64,000 nt of DNA from Calamus simplicifolius. Taxonomy: Eukaryota > Streptophyta > Magnoliopsida > Arecales > Arecaceae. Both the position numbers and the translations under genes were made by a program. Positions 1 through 10,355 of the stretch are shown piece after piece. The stretch is from the NCBI GenBank assembly GCA_900491605.1, contig UESW01004558.1, positions 729,920 through 793,919 of the forward strand. Direction: 5' to 3'. The stretch's first letter is position 1, and every line of letters begins with the position of its first letter. Below the pieces are notes generated by a model. It was not told where the DNA came from. It was given only the letters and a program-made list of their open reading frames with translations, and searched no databases.

Positions 1-1408
1 CACTTGTAATGTGGATCGATTTCATGATTAGGTAATAATTCTAATTTCATTAATTTTCGTAATGAATTAAAATTTACATGTCCTAATCTATCATGCCATA
101 GACAAGAAGAGTCAACCATATAAGCAGAAGAAGATGCTTTATTCATTTCAAGGTTTCTGTGTACAGTCATTACATTGACCTTGAATAAACCATTATTCAA
201 GTAACCCCTTCCTATAAATATACCCCCCTTTGTGAGTACAAATTTATCAGACTCAAAAACCATCCTAAAGCCATGTTTGCTTAGGAGGGAGCCTGATATG
301 AGATTCTTCCGGATGTCAGGGACATGTAGCACATCATTTAGTAGAAGCTCCTTGCCAGATGTCATTTTCATAACAATGCGGCCAATTCCTTCTATCTTGG
401 ATGTCGCGGAGTTACCCATGAACAGATTTCTGCCATTGATAGGAGTATATGATGAGAACATACTCTTATCAGAGCAGACATGTCTGGTAGCTCCAGTGTC
501 TATGTACCACTCATTTGCTTTGTCAACCATGTTTGCTTCAAATACAACTGCTGACAGCATCATCTCGGATATCTCTTTGGATAGGGATTCAGTCATGTTG
601 ACCTCTTTCTTTTCTTATCCTTGAAACGGCAGTCCTTGGATTGTGTCCTTGCTTACCACAAACAAAGCACTTTCCCTTGAATTTATATTTCTTCGGGTTG
701 CCCTTCTTCTGTTTAAAACCTTCGCCTGGAAACTTGCGTTTCTTCTTCCCTTCTATGAGGTTGGCCCTTGGCTCAGCAGGTTGTCCTCCTGCCTTCTTTT
801 CTTGGCTCTTATTGTCCTCCTCGATCCTTAGGCGGACAATTAGGTCTTCAAGTCCCATCTCCTTCCGCTTGTGCTTCAGGTAGTTCTTGAAGTCCTTCCA
901 TAATGGTGGTAGCTTCTCTATGATAGCTGCTACCTGAAATGACTCGCTAAGAGACATCTCTCTGCATGTATCTCATGCAGGATGATCTGGAGCTCTTGGA
1001 CTTGCTCCATAACTGTTTTGTGGTCGACCATTTTGTAGTCTAGGAACCTTCCAACCACAAATTTCTTGTGTCCAGCATCCTCTATTTTGTACTTTTTATC
1101 TAGGGATGCCCATAACTCCTTGGCAGTAGCAATACACTGTACACATTGTACAGGGTATTGTCCAGACCATTGAGTATATAATTGCAAAGGAAGTCTGAGT
1201 GCTTCCATGCCTCTACCGCAGCAATGACTTGCTTGTCGGTCTCCCCTTCCTTCAGGACAGGCGGATCTTCATTCAATACTCTGACTAGATTCAGAGTTGT
1301 GAGGTAGAACAGCATCTTCTGTTGCCACCTCTTGAAGTCAGTGCCGGTAAACTTCTCCGGCTTCTCGGCTTGAACGGATGTATGCATGGTAGCCATCTGC
1401 AGCAGCAC
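1..1408 (-). pseudogene. copia-A gag-protease-pre-integrase reading frame, frameshifted
   Basis: Gag starts at ATG 1408 or 1396 (MATMHTSVQAEKPEKFTG) and continues through three overlapping frames (1100-1408, 930-1208, 589-957), so at least two frameshifts are needed. A zinc knuckle begins CFVCGKQGHN near 640, where the frame is lost before the last cysteine. The protease follows in another frame, with WYIDTGATRHVC encoded at about 480-520. The pre-integrase zinc-finger start (LWHDRLGHVNF) lies at about 60-110. The integrase core and reverse transcriptase would be beyond the left edge. These proteins normally form the virus-like particle and process the polyprotein. This copy is not translatable as one polyprotein. 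Confidence 0.8.
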
Positions 1409-1417
1409 TTCTGGAGG

Positions 1418-1528
1418 ACGAAATTGTCTTAAGATTGTTGGCTGTGTATTGTGTCTGGCAGATGGTGGCTACCTACTTGAATCAGACTGAGGCTAGAGTT
1501 ATACTCTATGTCCTTAAGACAATTTCGT
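1418..1528. repeat. 16-bp perfect inverted repeat in the copia-A leader
   Basis: ACGAAATTGTCTTAAG at 1418-1433 is exactly the reverse complement of 1513-1528. The arms could pair across a loop of 79 bases. On the element's own strand the hairpin ends about 10-22 bases before the gag start codon. Confidence 0.9.
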
Positions 1529-1774
1529 CGCAATGGTGCTCACGGTCAGTATGACGATTGTCTCCCAGGATACAACAGTCTCCTTTTGATGAAAGCAGCA
1601 CTACAATTCACCAAAATAATCGAACCAAGAATGCAACTCTCTTTTCAATGCACTATTGCTATACTATCCTTAGGAAAGTATGCAAATGCCTAAGAGAGAA
1701 GAAACAAGAATTGATTCAAATTGAACTCAATTCGGAATGGCTTGGGATGAATGAAATGCTTAGGTCTAGGGTCC

Positions 1775-1783
1775 TATTTATAG
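1775..1783 (-). promoter_or_regulatory. Probable TATA box of the copia-A LTR
   Basis: The minus strand reads CTATAAATA, a good plant TATA box, about 370 bases upstream of the gag start. It separates the repeat-rich U3-like region on its right from a transcribed leader on its left. Identified from motif and position only. Confidence 0.55.
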
Positions 1784-1792
1784 GTTTTTAGA

Positions 1793-1855
1793 TGCCCTTT
1801 GGAAGCAACCTTATGCCTTTGGAAGCAACCTTATGCCCCTTGGAAGCAACCTTAC
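1793..1855. repeat. Three tandem copies of a ~21-bp unit
   Basis: The unit TTTGGAAGCAACCTTATGCC is repeated three times with small differences. It is immediately followed by a looser series built from GATAAG and GTGATCTGATGATC words, to about 2100. Both lie in the U3-like part of copia-A, just upstream of its TATA box. Confidence 0.85.
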
Positions 1856-2204
1856 GAATTAAATTAATTCGAATTCTTTTGATCAAAGGATGTTTGATAA
1901 GCCCATTCACTTCGTGATTTTCAGATCATGTTATCAGATAAGCCTTTTCAGGCTGTGATCTGAAGATCTGAAGATCAAGCCCTTTCATAATGTGATCTGA
2001 TGATCTGAAGATCAGATAAGCCCTTTCATAATTGTGATCTGATGATCACGTTATCAGATAAGTCTTCACAATTGTGATCTGATAATCACGTTATCAGATA
2101 ATGACATGACTTATCTACAACCGTTTGATTGAAGGGACGCCTTATCATCAACGGTTCGATTGACTTATCATTTGATCGAAGGGACACCTTATCAACGGTC
2201 CTGA

Positions 2205-2272
2205 TGGTCAACCGTTGACCGGTCAAACGTTGACTGGTCAAACGTTGACTGGTCAACCTTTCAACGGTCAAA
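2205..2272. promoter_or_regulatory. W-box (WRKY-site) array in the copia-A LTR
   Basis: By hand count this 68-bp stretch holds eight W-box words: GGTCAA five times, TTGACC once and TTGACT twice, in both orientations and partly overlapping. TTGAC[C/T] is the core bound by WRKY factors. It lies upstream of the element's TATA box, where U3 enhancers normally are. The motifs are seen directly; binding is inference. Confidence 0.6.
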
Positions 2273-2469
2273 TCATCAACGGTCATGATCAATCCTGATC
2301 AGCGATCACCCAATCCAAGTCATCGTTTGATCTCAGCCCCTCATCTCAATCCTGATCAGTTTCTACCGTCTGATCTTCATCATCAAAAAGATTAAGCCCC
2401 TCAAGCTCCTCGCGACGATGCGTACGTGCGAAGTGCAAAGTGCGCCTACAAAGCGCCCATTGCGCCCTT

Positions 2470-2529
2470 CGCACACGCGCGTGCGCGTGCGCGTGCGCGT
2501 GCGCGTGCGCGTGCGCGTGCGCGTGCGCG
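2470..2529. repeat. 60-bp alternating purine-pyrimidine tract, (GCGTGC)n
   Basis: From 2470 to 2529 pyrimidine and purine alternate without a break, mostly as GCGTGC repeats. Such DNA readily adopts the Z form. It also repeats CGCGT, the core of the CAMTA box. It lies in the copia-A U3-like region. All translations through it are artefacts of the repeat. Confidence 0.9.
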
Positions 2530-2778
2530 AGGGTGATGCTTCGCATTCAAGCTCTCCTTCTATGGTGAGCCGAAGGAACACAAGCTTAAGGAGGAGGTTT
2601 CCATATAAGTGAACCTTCCTTCTTGTTCCGATGTGGGATGTCCCCGCAATTTCTCATTCACATACATAAGGGGTTAATGGGCTTTCAAGGCCCATTAGGG
2701 TTCATGACCTATTTTGGGAAGAAATCTGTAATAGGATGAAAGAAGAAAACATAATCCATCTAATTTTTTTTCTAAGCA

Positions 2779-2865
2779 TTAGCTAAAGTTAGTTCATGTG
2801 GAGGAGCATTTGAGTGGCTGAAAGGAGAGGAGGTAAGCTATCCCTATCTGCCTAACTTTAGCTAA
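2779..2865. repeat. Small inverted repeat, 14-bp arms
   Basis: TTAGCTAAAGTTAG at 2779-2792 is repeated in reverse complement at 2852-2865, 59 bases further on. It may be a tiny foldback element or a chance hairpin in the BAHD intron. No target-site duplication was identified. Confidence 0.5.
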
Positions 2866-3004
2866 AATTTATTGCATTGAAAGCATTCTTCTGTGCAGAA
2901 GCCAAAAGTAATTTCTGAATGAGGTCCCTATTTCACTCATCTCAGCATGTTCACCAACTTGCATGAGGGTTCATGTGACATCTTATGTTCACTTCTTACT
3001 GCAG

Positions 3005-3496
3005 ACAAGGACTAAAGCCTTGGAAATACCAAAAGACAGAACAGTATGTCTTCAATTTACAGTGGACGTAAGGACCAGGATGGATCCCCCCTTGAACAAA
3101 GGGTTCACAGGGAATGCTTATGTGCTCTCCTCCATCTCATGCACCAGTGGAGAACTTGAGCAAGAGAGCCTCGCGACCATCATTGAGAGGATAAAGGAGG
3201 CAAAGCAAGCCGTGACCTATGAGTATGTGAGAGCCTATCTGGAGGCACTCGAGGCTCCACAAGGTGTGCTCCCTCCACTGCCTGAGCTCACAATGGTCTC
3301 GGACTGGACGAGGACCCCCTACCACAAAGTGGATTTTGGGCTTGGAGAAGCAGTCTATGTGTCACCATTGGCCGCTCCTTTTCAACAGGTTGCATACTTC
3401 ATGCAGAGTCCAAATGATGGAGGGGTTGATGTCAGAATTGGTTTACTTCAGAAGCATGTTGCTACCTTCTCCCACTACTTCCTGGATGAGTTGTAA
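3005..3496 (+). CDS. BAHD acyltransferase, last exon only
   Basis: A pyrimidine-rich acceptor ending in GCAG at 3001-3004 leads into an exon that begins TRTKALEIP, the usual position of the single intron of BAHD genes. About 163 residues follow to the stop at 3494-3496. The C-terminal signature normally DFGWG is present as DFGLG (VDFGLGEAVY), with tryptophan replaced by leucine. BAHD enzymes transfer an acyl group from a CoA thioester to an alcohol or amine in the cytosol. The first exon, which carries the catalytic HXXXD motif, is absent: the sequence to the left is copia-A. The first exon may lie beyond the element, left of the window, with the element in the intron; otherwise this is a broken gene. 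The substrate cannot be named. The few codons open upstream of 3005 are intron. Confidence 0.85.
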   Translation, partial: TRTKALEIPKDRTVCLQFTVDVRTRMDPPLNKGFTGNAYVLSSISCTSGELEQESLATIIERIKEAKQAVTYEYVRAYLEALEAPQGVLPPLPELTMVSDWTRTPYHKVDFGLGEAVYVSPLAAPFQQVAYFMQSPNDGGVDVRIGLLQKHVATFSHYFLDEL

Positions 3497-4482
3497 TATA
3501 AGCCTTGGAAGTCCTCAGACCAGGCACCAACCTATCCCATTGAAGGGTTATAGATATTAAGTGTAGATAATGTAAGTTTTTGGCCATGGGCAACTATCTG
3601 ACAATGCTATGCTTGAGTATTTGTGCTGGGTTATTACTGAAAGTTTTCACTTTTACTTTTTAAGGTTGTGCACTAATCTGATATTAGATTATCTGAGAGC
3701 ACAATGCACAGTTTATCTACCAAGTTTGACTGTGGATCAAAGCTAAGATTGTTACTAGGCATGCAGCTAGCGTCTTGTGTAAGAAAGGCTAGGCGATCCT
3801 TCTGAGCAAAATTAGGACACTGATGCTATCTTAGCTATACGTATGGTCCCCACCCCAACTACTAAAAGTTGGGAACATGTATGATCCCAGCTCGACAATC
3901 TTCAACTTAGATCGATCTCATTACCCTATAATGCGATCTTTTCCCATCAAGTTTGAATTTGGGTTGCAATATTGAAATGAATCTACGGCCAGTGGTGAAA
4001 TCCAATTTTGTAGGGACATGATTTTCCCATTTCAATTTGCTGTTCTTAAATGTTTGCTGGCAGAACTAATTAATAGCGATAGTTTAATCGGTTCTTACGT
4101 CAAGAGAGAACTCTTTTTGATTGTATATTGATATGCGATTGCTTACAAATTTCGACAATTGATATCAAGTGTTCTCATAGGTAGCTTTGATATGTGAGCT
4201 ACTAAGGACCACATGAGTTTACATGGAAGGTAGGCAACAAGCCTATAATCTAGATGGATTATAACAAAAGAAATATTAAGAACAGCTTAAACTTATTGAT
4301 GTAAAAACGGGTGAAAAGTTGATAAATAACGTTGCAAGTATTAAGGCAACACTACTGAATTTAACAACACAAAGTTCAGAATAAGCAGTAAAGTCCATAT
4401 GTAAAAGAGTGTATTTTAATTTTGCCACGAAAAGTTCATAGATAAAACATAAACATTAAGGCAGATTAGATCCATGCTAAAA
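3497..4482. other. Intergenic, no gene seen
   Basis: 3' flank of the BAHD exon. No further exon, RNA gene or clear repeat was recognised; sequence becomes AT-rich towards the right. Confidence 0.6.
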
Positions 4483-5185
4483 GGGTTGTTTGCTTCGTAA
4501 TAATATATCTTGATAATTTAAAATTATTATGTAAATTATCATATTTAACAGTTAGACATAATAATTTGAATAGCAGTATTTTATTTTTAGTAACCTAAAA
4601 TTATCATAAACCATGATAAACCAATTCTCATTTGAAAGGTTATTTTTAAGATTACTAAAATTTAATAAACTTAAGTTATACTCTTAACTTACATATAAAT
4701 ATTTAATAATACTTAATTTTCACTAATTAATATTTAAATATTTAAAATTATATTTATATTTCATATATTTAATATTTTAAATACAATTATATATTTATAT
4801 AATAAAATGTAGGTATTAAATTTGAAATTATTAATATTTGTAAACTTATTTCATATTAATTATTATATAATGTAATAAATATTTATATATTAATATATAT
4901 TATAAAATAAAATATTCAATAAATATTTAAATATAATATTTTAAATTGGTTTAAAAAATTAATTTTTATTCAAAATAATTCATATTCTAACAAAAAGAAG
5001 AAGAGCCTGCTTAAAAGATAATATATATAACAAATTTTAAATAAAAATAAAAACATAATGAACTGGTTAACGTACCAAATACGATAATCGTTCTTTTGTA
5101 AGAATTTAATAATCAAATATAAAATTATTATAAATATAAAATGTTAATAATATTAATATTGCATTACCAAGAATCAAACGCGACC
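4483..5185. mobile_element. Possible non-autonomous DNA transposon (MITE)
   Basis: The block is strongly AT-rich and non-coding. Its ends are imperfect inverted repeats: GGGTTGTTTGCTTCG at the left, and GGTCGCGTTTGATTC when the right end is read on the other strand. The same five bases TAAAA flank it at 4478-4482 and 5186-5190, as a target-site duplication would. The ends need gaps to align, and TAAAA is weak evidence in AT-rich DNA, so the superfamily is not assigned. Confidence 0.4.
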
Positions 5186-5879
5186 TAAAACTAATTTCCC
5201 TAACCCATACAAGCTTAAACTTTCTATGCATCACTTCAAAAGGATTTGGATAGCATTTTGACTTTCAATCCTCAGCATTCATTTATAGATTAGCGACCAA
5301 TGTAAACGCAACAGCTTCCTGAGGACTTCTTCAAGTGTTCTCTACCTGGTTAAAACCCCTGATTTCCATTATCACCACGTCACTTGTTCATTGTGTTGCT
5401 AATAAACAAATTAGACTGGAGTATTAGAGAACATTTACTTAAGGAATGTTAACTTCCAGATTAACTAAAATCAATAAACGTATTAGATGTTCATGAAAAG
5501 GTCTAACATGGTAGATTTGCCATTCACCATATATCGTTTTCAATAATTTCAACCTTACACAGGCCATCCAGCGGCTGGATCGGAGGTAAAAGAAGCATCA
5601 GTTGGTACCAACTAAATCAGAAACAGATAAGAGCGAGATATAATAATCCAAGACTGCAAAGATTGGCTGCAGCAAAAACAGAGCATCTTAGATTTGATAC
5701 GTAACCTGAGGCATGCATCTACGATTTGCCAAGAGAAGAGCAAAGCATAATATTACAGACGCTTTCAGCGCTGTCCGTCATCGAAAACATAAATAGACGT
5801 TACGGTTGCTCATCGCTATTGGAAGACACGTTCTTTGGTCACAAAGAGCAAGTATTGGAAAATTTTACTAAGCAATAAG
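5186..5879. other. Intergenic and probable 3' UTR of the DUF1068 gene
   Basis: No other coding sequence was recognised. The part nearest 5880 should be the 3' untranslated region of the minus-strand gene. Confidence 0.5.
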
Positions 5880-7640
5880 TTATGCAGATTGCCAACCCAG
5901 TTGACGGGCCCGTCGTTCCCAGAGTGCTGTGATCTTCTTCTCCTTTGTCAGGGCTGCCTCAGCCCGCTCTCTGGCCTCCTCACATATCTCAGTTGCAGCA
6001 TTGCACTTCTCAGCCTCCTTTTGATACTGAGAAGCCAATCTTTTTGCTTCGACAAGGGTTGCATTCATATGATGGGTATGCTCCTCAGCAACAACCTCCT
6101 GCAGTTTCATCTCCTCTGTGAGGAGATCCACAAACTGCTTCTCCATCTCCTTGTTGAGCTCCGGATCATGTTTCCCACAATCTGCCATGTGAAATAGTAT
6201 ATCCACCAGCAAGTTCAATAAGAACAACGAACAGCTCCGGACCATATTATAAACAGAGACAACACACAGATATATAAGGTGAAGAGGCAATGACAGAGCA
6301 TCGATGACAATGAAGCAGTGACTTCATAGTGATAAATATTCTCTCTGATATCTCATGCATAGATGGTGAACATAAAGCTTTTAAGCAACCGAAGAAGCAG
6401 TGGACGGAGCAGGCTAAGTCACAGCTGGTAGATTCTACAATCCCATGGCTTTTCAGATGTCACAAACTTACAAATAAATGATGGGATTCCATATATTGAT
6501 GCTATAGGAGACTGTGCAACTCAACCGTTTCAAGTGCAATTCCCATCCATATATGGAATACCCTATTCATATCACAAACAGGAATCCAAGCAATGACGTA
6601 ATGATGCTTAGATATAAAGAAATTAGACTACTTTAATTTTGAGTAGCTGCATTGCTTCACATCAGATGTGCATACAAACAATCCACAAACACAATGCAAA
6701 CCAAGTACACAAATTTACTACTTACCGCTAAGGGAGTACAGAGAAACCATTCTCTGTTGTCACACAAAGGAAGGTTTTCTCAGAAGGGGGTGGCGGTAAT
6801 GTGTTGGTGCAGAGGCATCATTTCATTTTTAAAGCAAACTATGTTTCATAAAACCCTTTTCCATAATTTCTTTTCCTCTAAATATTCCACATTCTAGTCT
6901 ATCTTTCCCTTTTTTTCATAGATATTTTTCCATACTCAGCTTCAGCAACAGGCAAATTATGGTAATAAAAAGACACTGAACTTGAAAATGAATCGTCTAA
7001 TCCTACCATCATATTTACTCGCAAAAATTTGTTCCTCTTTGAGTCAACCTTCACAACAATCTCACCTAAGTGAAGCAAGCATTAACACATATGGCCCCCA
7101 TTCCTTTAGAGCATTCACAAGCAACACACCAACAGAAGACAAAAATGAGCAGTGCTACTTAGACCGCAAGGTATCATATTAAGCAATAAAGAACCCAAAC
7201 TGCCAAGACACCTGTTCAAGTCCATTCAGCATTTATTACCACAATCAGGAGTCACTCCATTCTACAAGAAGTTTCCTTATCATGGCAATTATTTTTGCTT
7301 CTAAATGTACCAAAAGATAAAATCAGTATAAGTCTTACTAACTATCCAATCTCCCCAACTAATAGCTCTTGGTCTTATGATCCATGCACTCTTAAGGCCA
7401 TCTATTTCTTTGTACAAATTTCAGAGGCAAATTGCTAGGGGGATGAGGACCACGTCAACATGGATGCAACTCCACAATAAGACAAGAAAATATAAATTGA
7501 ATATTGAGGTATCCATCTTCACAAAAAGTGAAGAAAAATTCACATATGTTATTGTGTTCCATGTAGCAAATACAATGAGGTAGTGCTTTAATGCATGACG
7601 CTTCCTGAATCCATGCACGCGCGCGCGCGCGCACACACAC

Positions 7641-7718
<78 letters not shown>

Positions 7719-8134
7719 AACAACATTTCAAGGCTTTGATGGAACTCTTTGATGTAGCTTGTGTGTAATTCAACTGAAGAAAAATGAAGCACAAGTACAA
7801 TATGGATATGCCAAACCGCTAAACATAAAGCAATTTACCCATTTTATGGGGCAAAGATTAGCAGACTCGGGCAAGCATGCATGGCTTTTCATTCTCTTAG
7901 AGCATTAAGATGAATAATTAAAAATGCCTATGCTAGAGACTATGTTTTACTTTCCAATTTGCAAATCACAAGCCTAGTATGTTAGATACCCAAATGTGAA
8001 TAACATGAGAGGAAAACTGGCAGGACTGAGAAAGAAAAAGGCTTGATATCATATATTAAATTTGGCAATAACAGAAAAGAGCTATGCGTAAATTAAGCAG
8101 CAAATCGTAACTTCTTTAAAGCATGCATACATGC

Positions 8135-8169
<35 letters not shown>

Positions 8170-10001
8170 CGCAGGACAAGTATAAACCTGTGATGGAGAG
8201 GTTCAGCAATCCTGCAAAAGAATAAAATTCCCATAAGTCACTGGTTGGAATGAATAAACATAATGTAGTAATGACAATTTGGAGTTACAAGAATCAAAAA
8301 GATAAAAGTGCAGTCATCGACAGAAGATGAGCATTTCTGAATGAATAATTTGCAGTAAAAGTAAGTTCCATTCAAAGGATAGTATAATAAAAAATAAACA
8401 CATAATGCTGATTGCAATGGATTTTATAACCAGAGAACTTATCAGACAGATATAATACACAAATATTGGATTTGATAATGAAATAGGGGAAGAAAAAGAG
8501 ATATATTCCTGTTCACTGAGAAAGGAAGGCCAGTTCAAGATGCAAGGCTAGAAGGCAAGACGCAGAAGAAAAAGAAAAATTAAACAGAACAATACATATA
8601 AGAAATTATGAAGGCAAAATGACTGGGTTCCTGAACACCGAGGGGCTAGCGACAATGTTCGGTTCAAGATGTTTGATGCACATGCATACGCAACAAAGAA
8701 ATACAAACATCAATTTTCTCGTTGAAACGTCACAAAAGCACCATGGATAAATCAATCCTCTTGGACCTAGTGATAGTCATCAAAGAGAATTCGTTAGATC
8801 AGCATACATCCTCAAAGTCAATGTCTTGCAACAAGGCCCTATCGCCTACATCTCTTTGCAATCTATTCCTCCTAGGGGAATGGTTCACCACACCATAAAA
8901 AGAGGAGAAAGGGGAAAAGGAGGCTAACTTCAGACCTCTAATATAAAGACCTATAAGAGTTCTACGCAGTTCCTAGAAAGCCTTTTCGAACAAGAGAAGT
9001 ACGCGTTGTATATAGGTGCTCTATAGAAAAGACTTTCCATTTTCCAGTAATATACAAGGTTCTTGCTTGTCATATGCTTCAGCCTGAACATGAAGGCAAT
9101 ATACATTAGTGTATTAAGGTAATCGCTTGTTTCCTCTTCCAAAGAAGGTAGAAGGAAACAATGCACATAAATAATTAAATTTGTTCTTCCTTTTTCTACC
9201 ATCCTAATCCATGAATCCCCTCAATGCCAGTCTCCATATATCATAGATCAAAGACAAATTGGCATGTGATCCTACTTGCTTGTTGTCTGGTCTAACATAT
9301 CTTTCATGGCACGAATTGAAGGTTTCAGGGCTGCAAGATATCTTTGGGCCACACACTAGAAGGGAATCATATTACACAGGGAAAGGTGAATGGCGTATGA
9401 CGAAACAATCCAGTTTAAAGGGTCATATAACTTACCGTACCAAGAAGTCAAAATAATAATAATAATAATAATAATGAAAGAGTTAAAGCTGCAGGAACTC
9501 ATGGATCCCTCTAGATCTAGCTCCATTCTAACATCAACGAAAAATACCCAAGGAAAAAAAATTGGATCTTGTTCATCCATCTGACCCGGCCGTACGATCA
9601 ATCGCCATCAAACCCAAGATCACAGATCGAATAATAATCTTCCGAAATTGAAGGAAAAATTCAAGAACGGGATCCATGCCAAACCCCCAAATCACAACAC
9701 TGGGTGCTAAAGAATCGTCAAAACCCAGAACAGTTTGGCCAAAAATAAGAAGGAATCAAACGAAAGGGGAGCAAGAATCAAGAAAAAAGAGTACCAGGCG
9801 CGATGTTGTGGAGGGAGAGGGGAGGGGGGCAGTCGCAGACGCAGGCGCGCAGGCGGTAGAAGAGTAGGATGAAATCCCGCCGAACCCCTTCTTGTATCTC
9901 CAGTAGAGAGCAGGGCCCGAGACGCAGAGAGCGGAGGCGACGGCGAACAACACCAGGCAGCACTTCACGCACGCCCCCGACCGCCGCGACCCGCCCGACA
10001 T
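5880..10001 (-). CDS. DUF1068 membrane-anchored coiled-coil protein, three exons
   Basis: Exons on the minus strand are 9795-10001, 8188-8211 and 5880-6181. All four splice ends have GT/AG, and the phases join as APG, LLNLSIT, DCGKHDPEL. The first exon starts MSGGSRRSGACVKCC and holds one hydrophobic segment (about residues 12-34), then a cysteine-rich CVCDC stretch. The last exon is a charged helix with probable coiled coil, ending ALWERRARQLGWQSA; this is the conserved plant DUF1068 domain. The predicted length of about 177 residues is usual for the family. The function is unknown; it is probably a small membrane protein. Exon 1 changes frame near 9838-9850, between STACAP and CVCDC, and one extra base restores it. 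The 5' leader is rich in GA. Introns are about 1.6 and 2.0 kb. Confidence 0.85.
7617..7714. repeat. Compound microsatellite (GC)n(CA)n(TA)n(GA)n
   Basis: Four dinucleotide runs follow one another: GC to about 7631, CA to 7641, TA from 7643 to 7680 and GA from 7681 to 7714. It is in intron 2 of the DUF1068 gene. Confidence 0.95.
8136..8166. repeat. (GA)n microsatellite
   Basis: About fifteen GA units in intron 2 of the DUF1068 gene, just beyond the donor of the microexon. Confidence 0.95.
8188..8211 (-). other. 24-nt microexon of the DUF1068 gene
   Basis: The acceptor CTTTTGCAG (minus strand, 8220-8212) precedes 24 bases, and the donor GTTTATA (8187-8181) follows. The exon supplies the last two bases of a glycine codon, then LLNLSIT, then the first base of the aspartate codon. 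Without it the conserved CxCxC and DCGKHDP blocks would not join in the right phase. No ORF search would find it. Confidence 0.85.
9453..9475. repeat. (AAT)n microsatellite
   Basis: Seven AAT units in intron 1 of the DUF1068 gene. Confidence 0.9.
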
Positions 10002-10355
10002 CTCTCTCTGTCACTCCTCCTCCTCCTCTTTCTTTTTCTTCTTCTTCTTCTTTGCGAGGGTCGAGGGATCTTGATATTTTCAACAGCGTCCACGGCAAGA
10101 TCTACTCTTGTCGTCAACAAGCCATGGGTGGGAACGCAACATTTCGGCGAGAGGAGAAGTGGAGTCGGAATTATTAAACGGTGGGAGGGTAGTCGGCAGA
10201 ACCCCAACACCCACCTGAGTGGGTGAGTGAGTGAATTAAAGCGTTGTCAAAAAAATATATAATTTATTTGTTAGCTTAATCAACGCCTAACAAGAGTTGA
10301 ATTTATTGTCAATCTCCCATTACATGCCATCATAGTCGTAAGTTATAAAGAAGGG

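Larger units (their letters stand above)
1..2680 (-). mobile_element. Ty1/copia retrotransposon, 5' part (copia-A)
   Basis: The minus strand reads, from right to left, a long regulatory LTR-like region (about 1530-2680), a leader, gag, a zinc knuckle, an aspartic protease motif and a pre-integrase domain that runs off the left edge. The order gag-protease-integrase and the motifs identify Ty1/copia. The element lies just upstream of the last exon of a BAHD gene, so it probably sits in that gene's intron or has cut the gene. The outer LTR end is not resolved: no clear TG boundary or target-site duplication is visible, and no tRNA-Met-like primer site is recognised in the leader. The right limit of 2680 is an estimate, good to about 60 bases. 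Confidence 0.75.

Noticed and set aside
2346..2612. ORFs with alternating His-Ala, Arg-Thr or Val-Arg across the GCGTGC tract
   Set aside because: Pure products of the hexamer repeat in an LTR.
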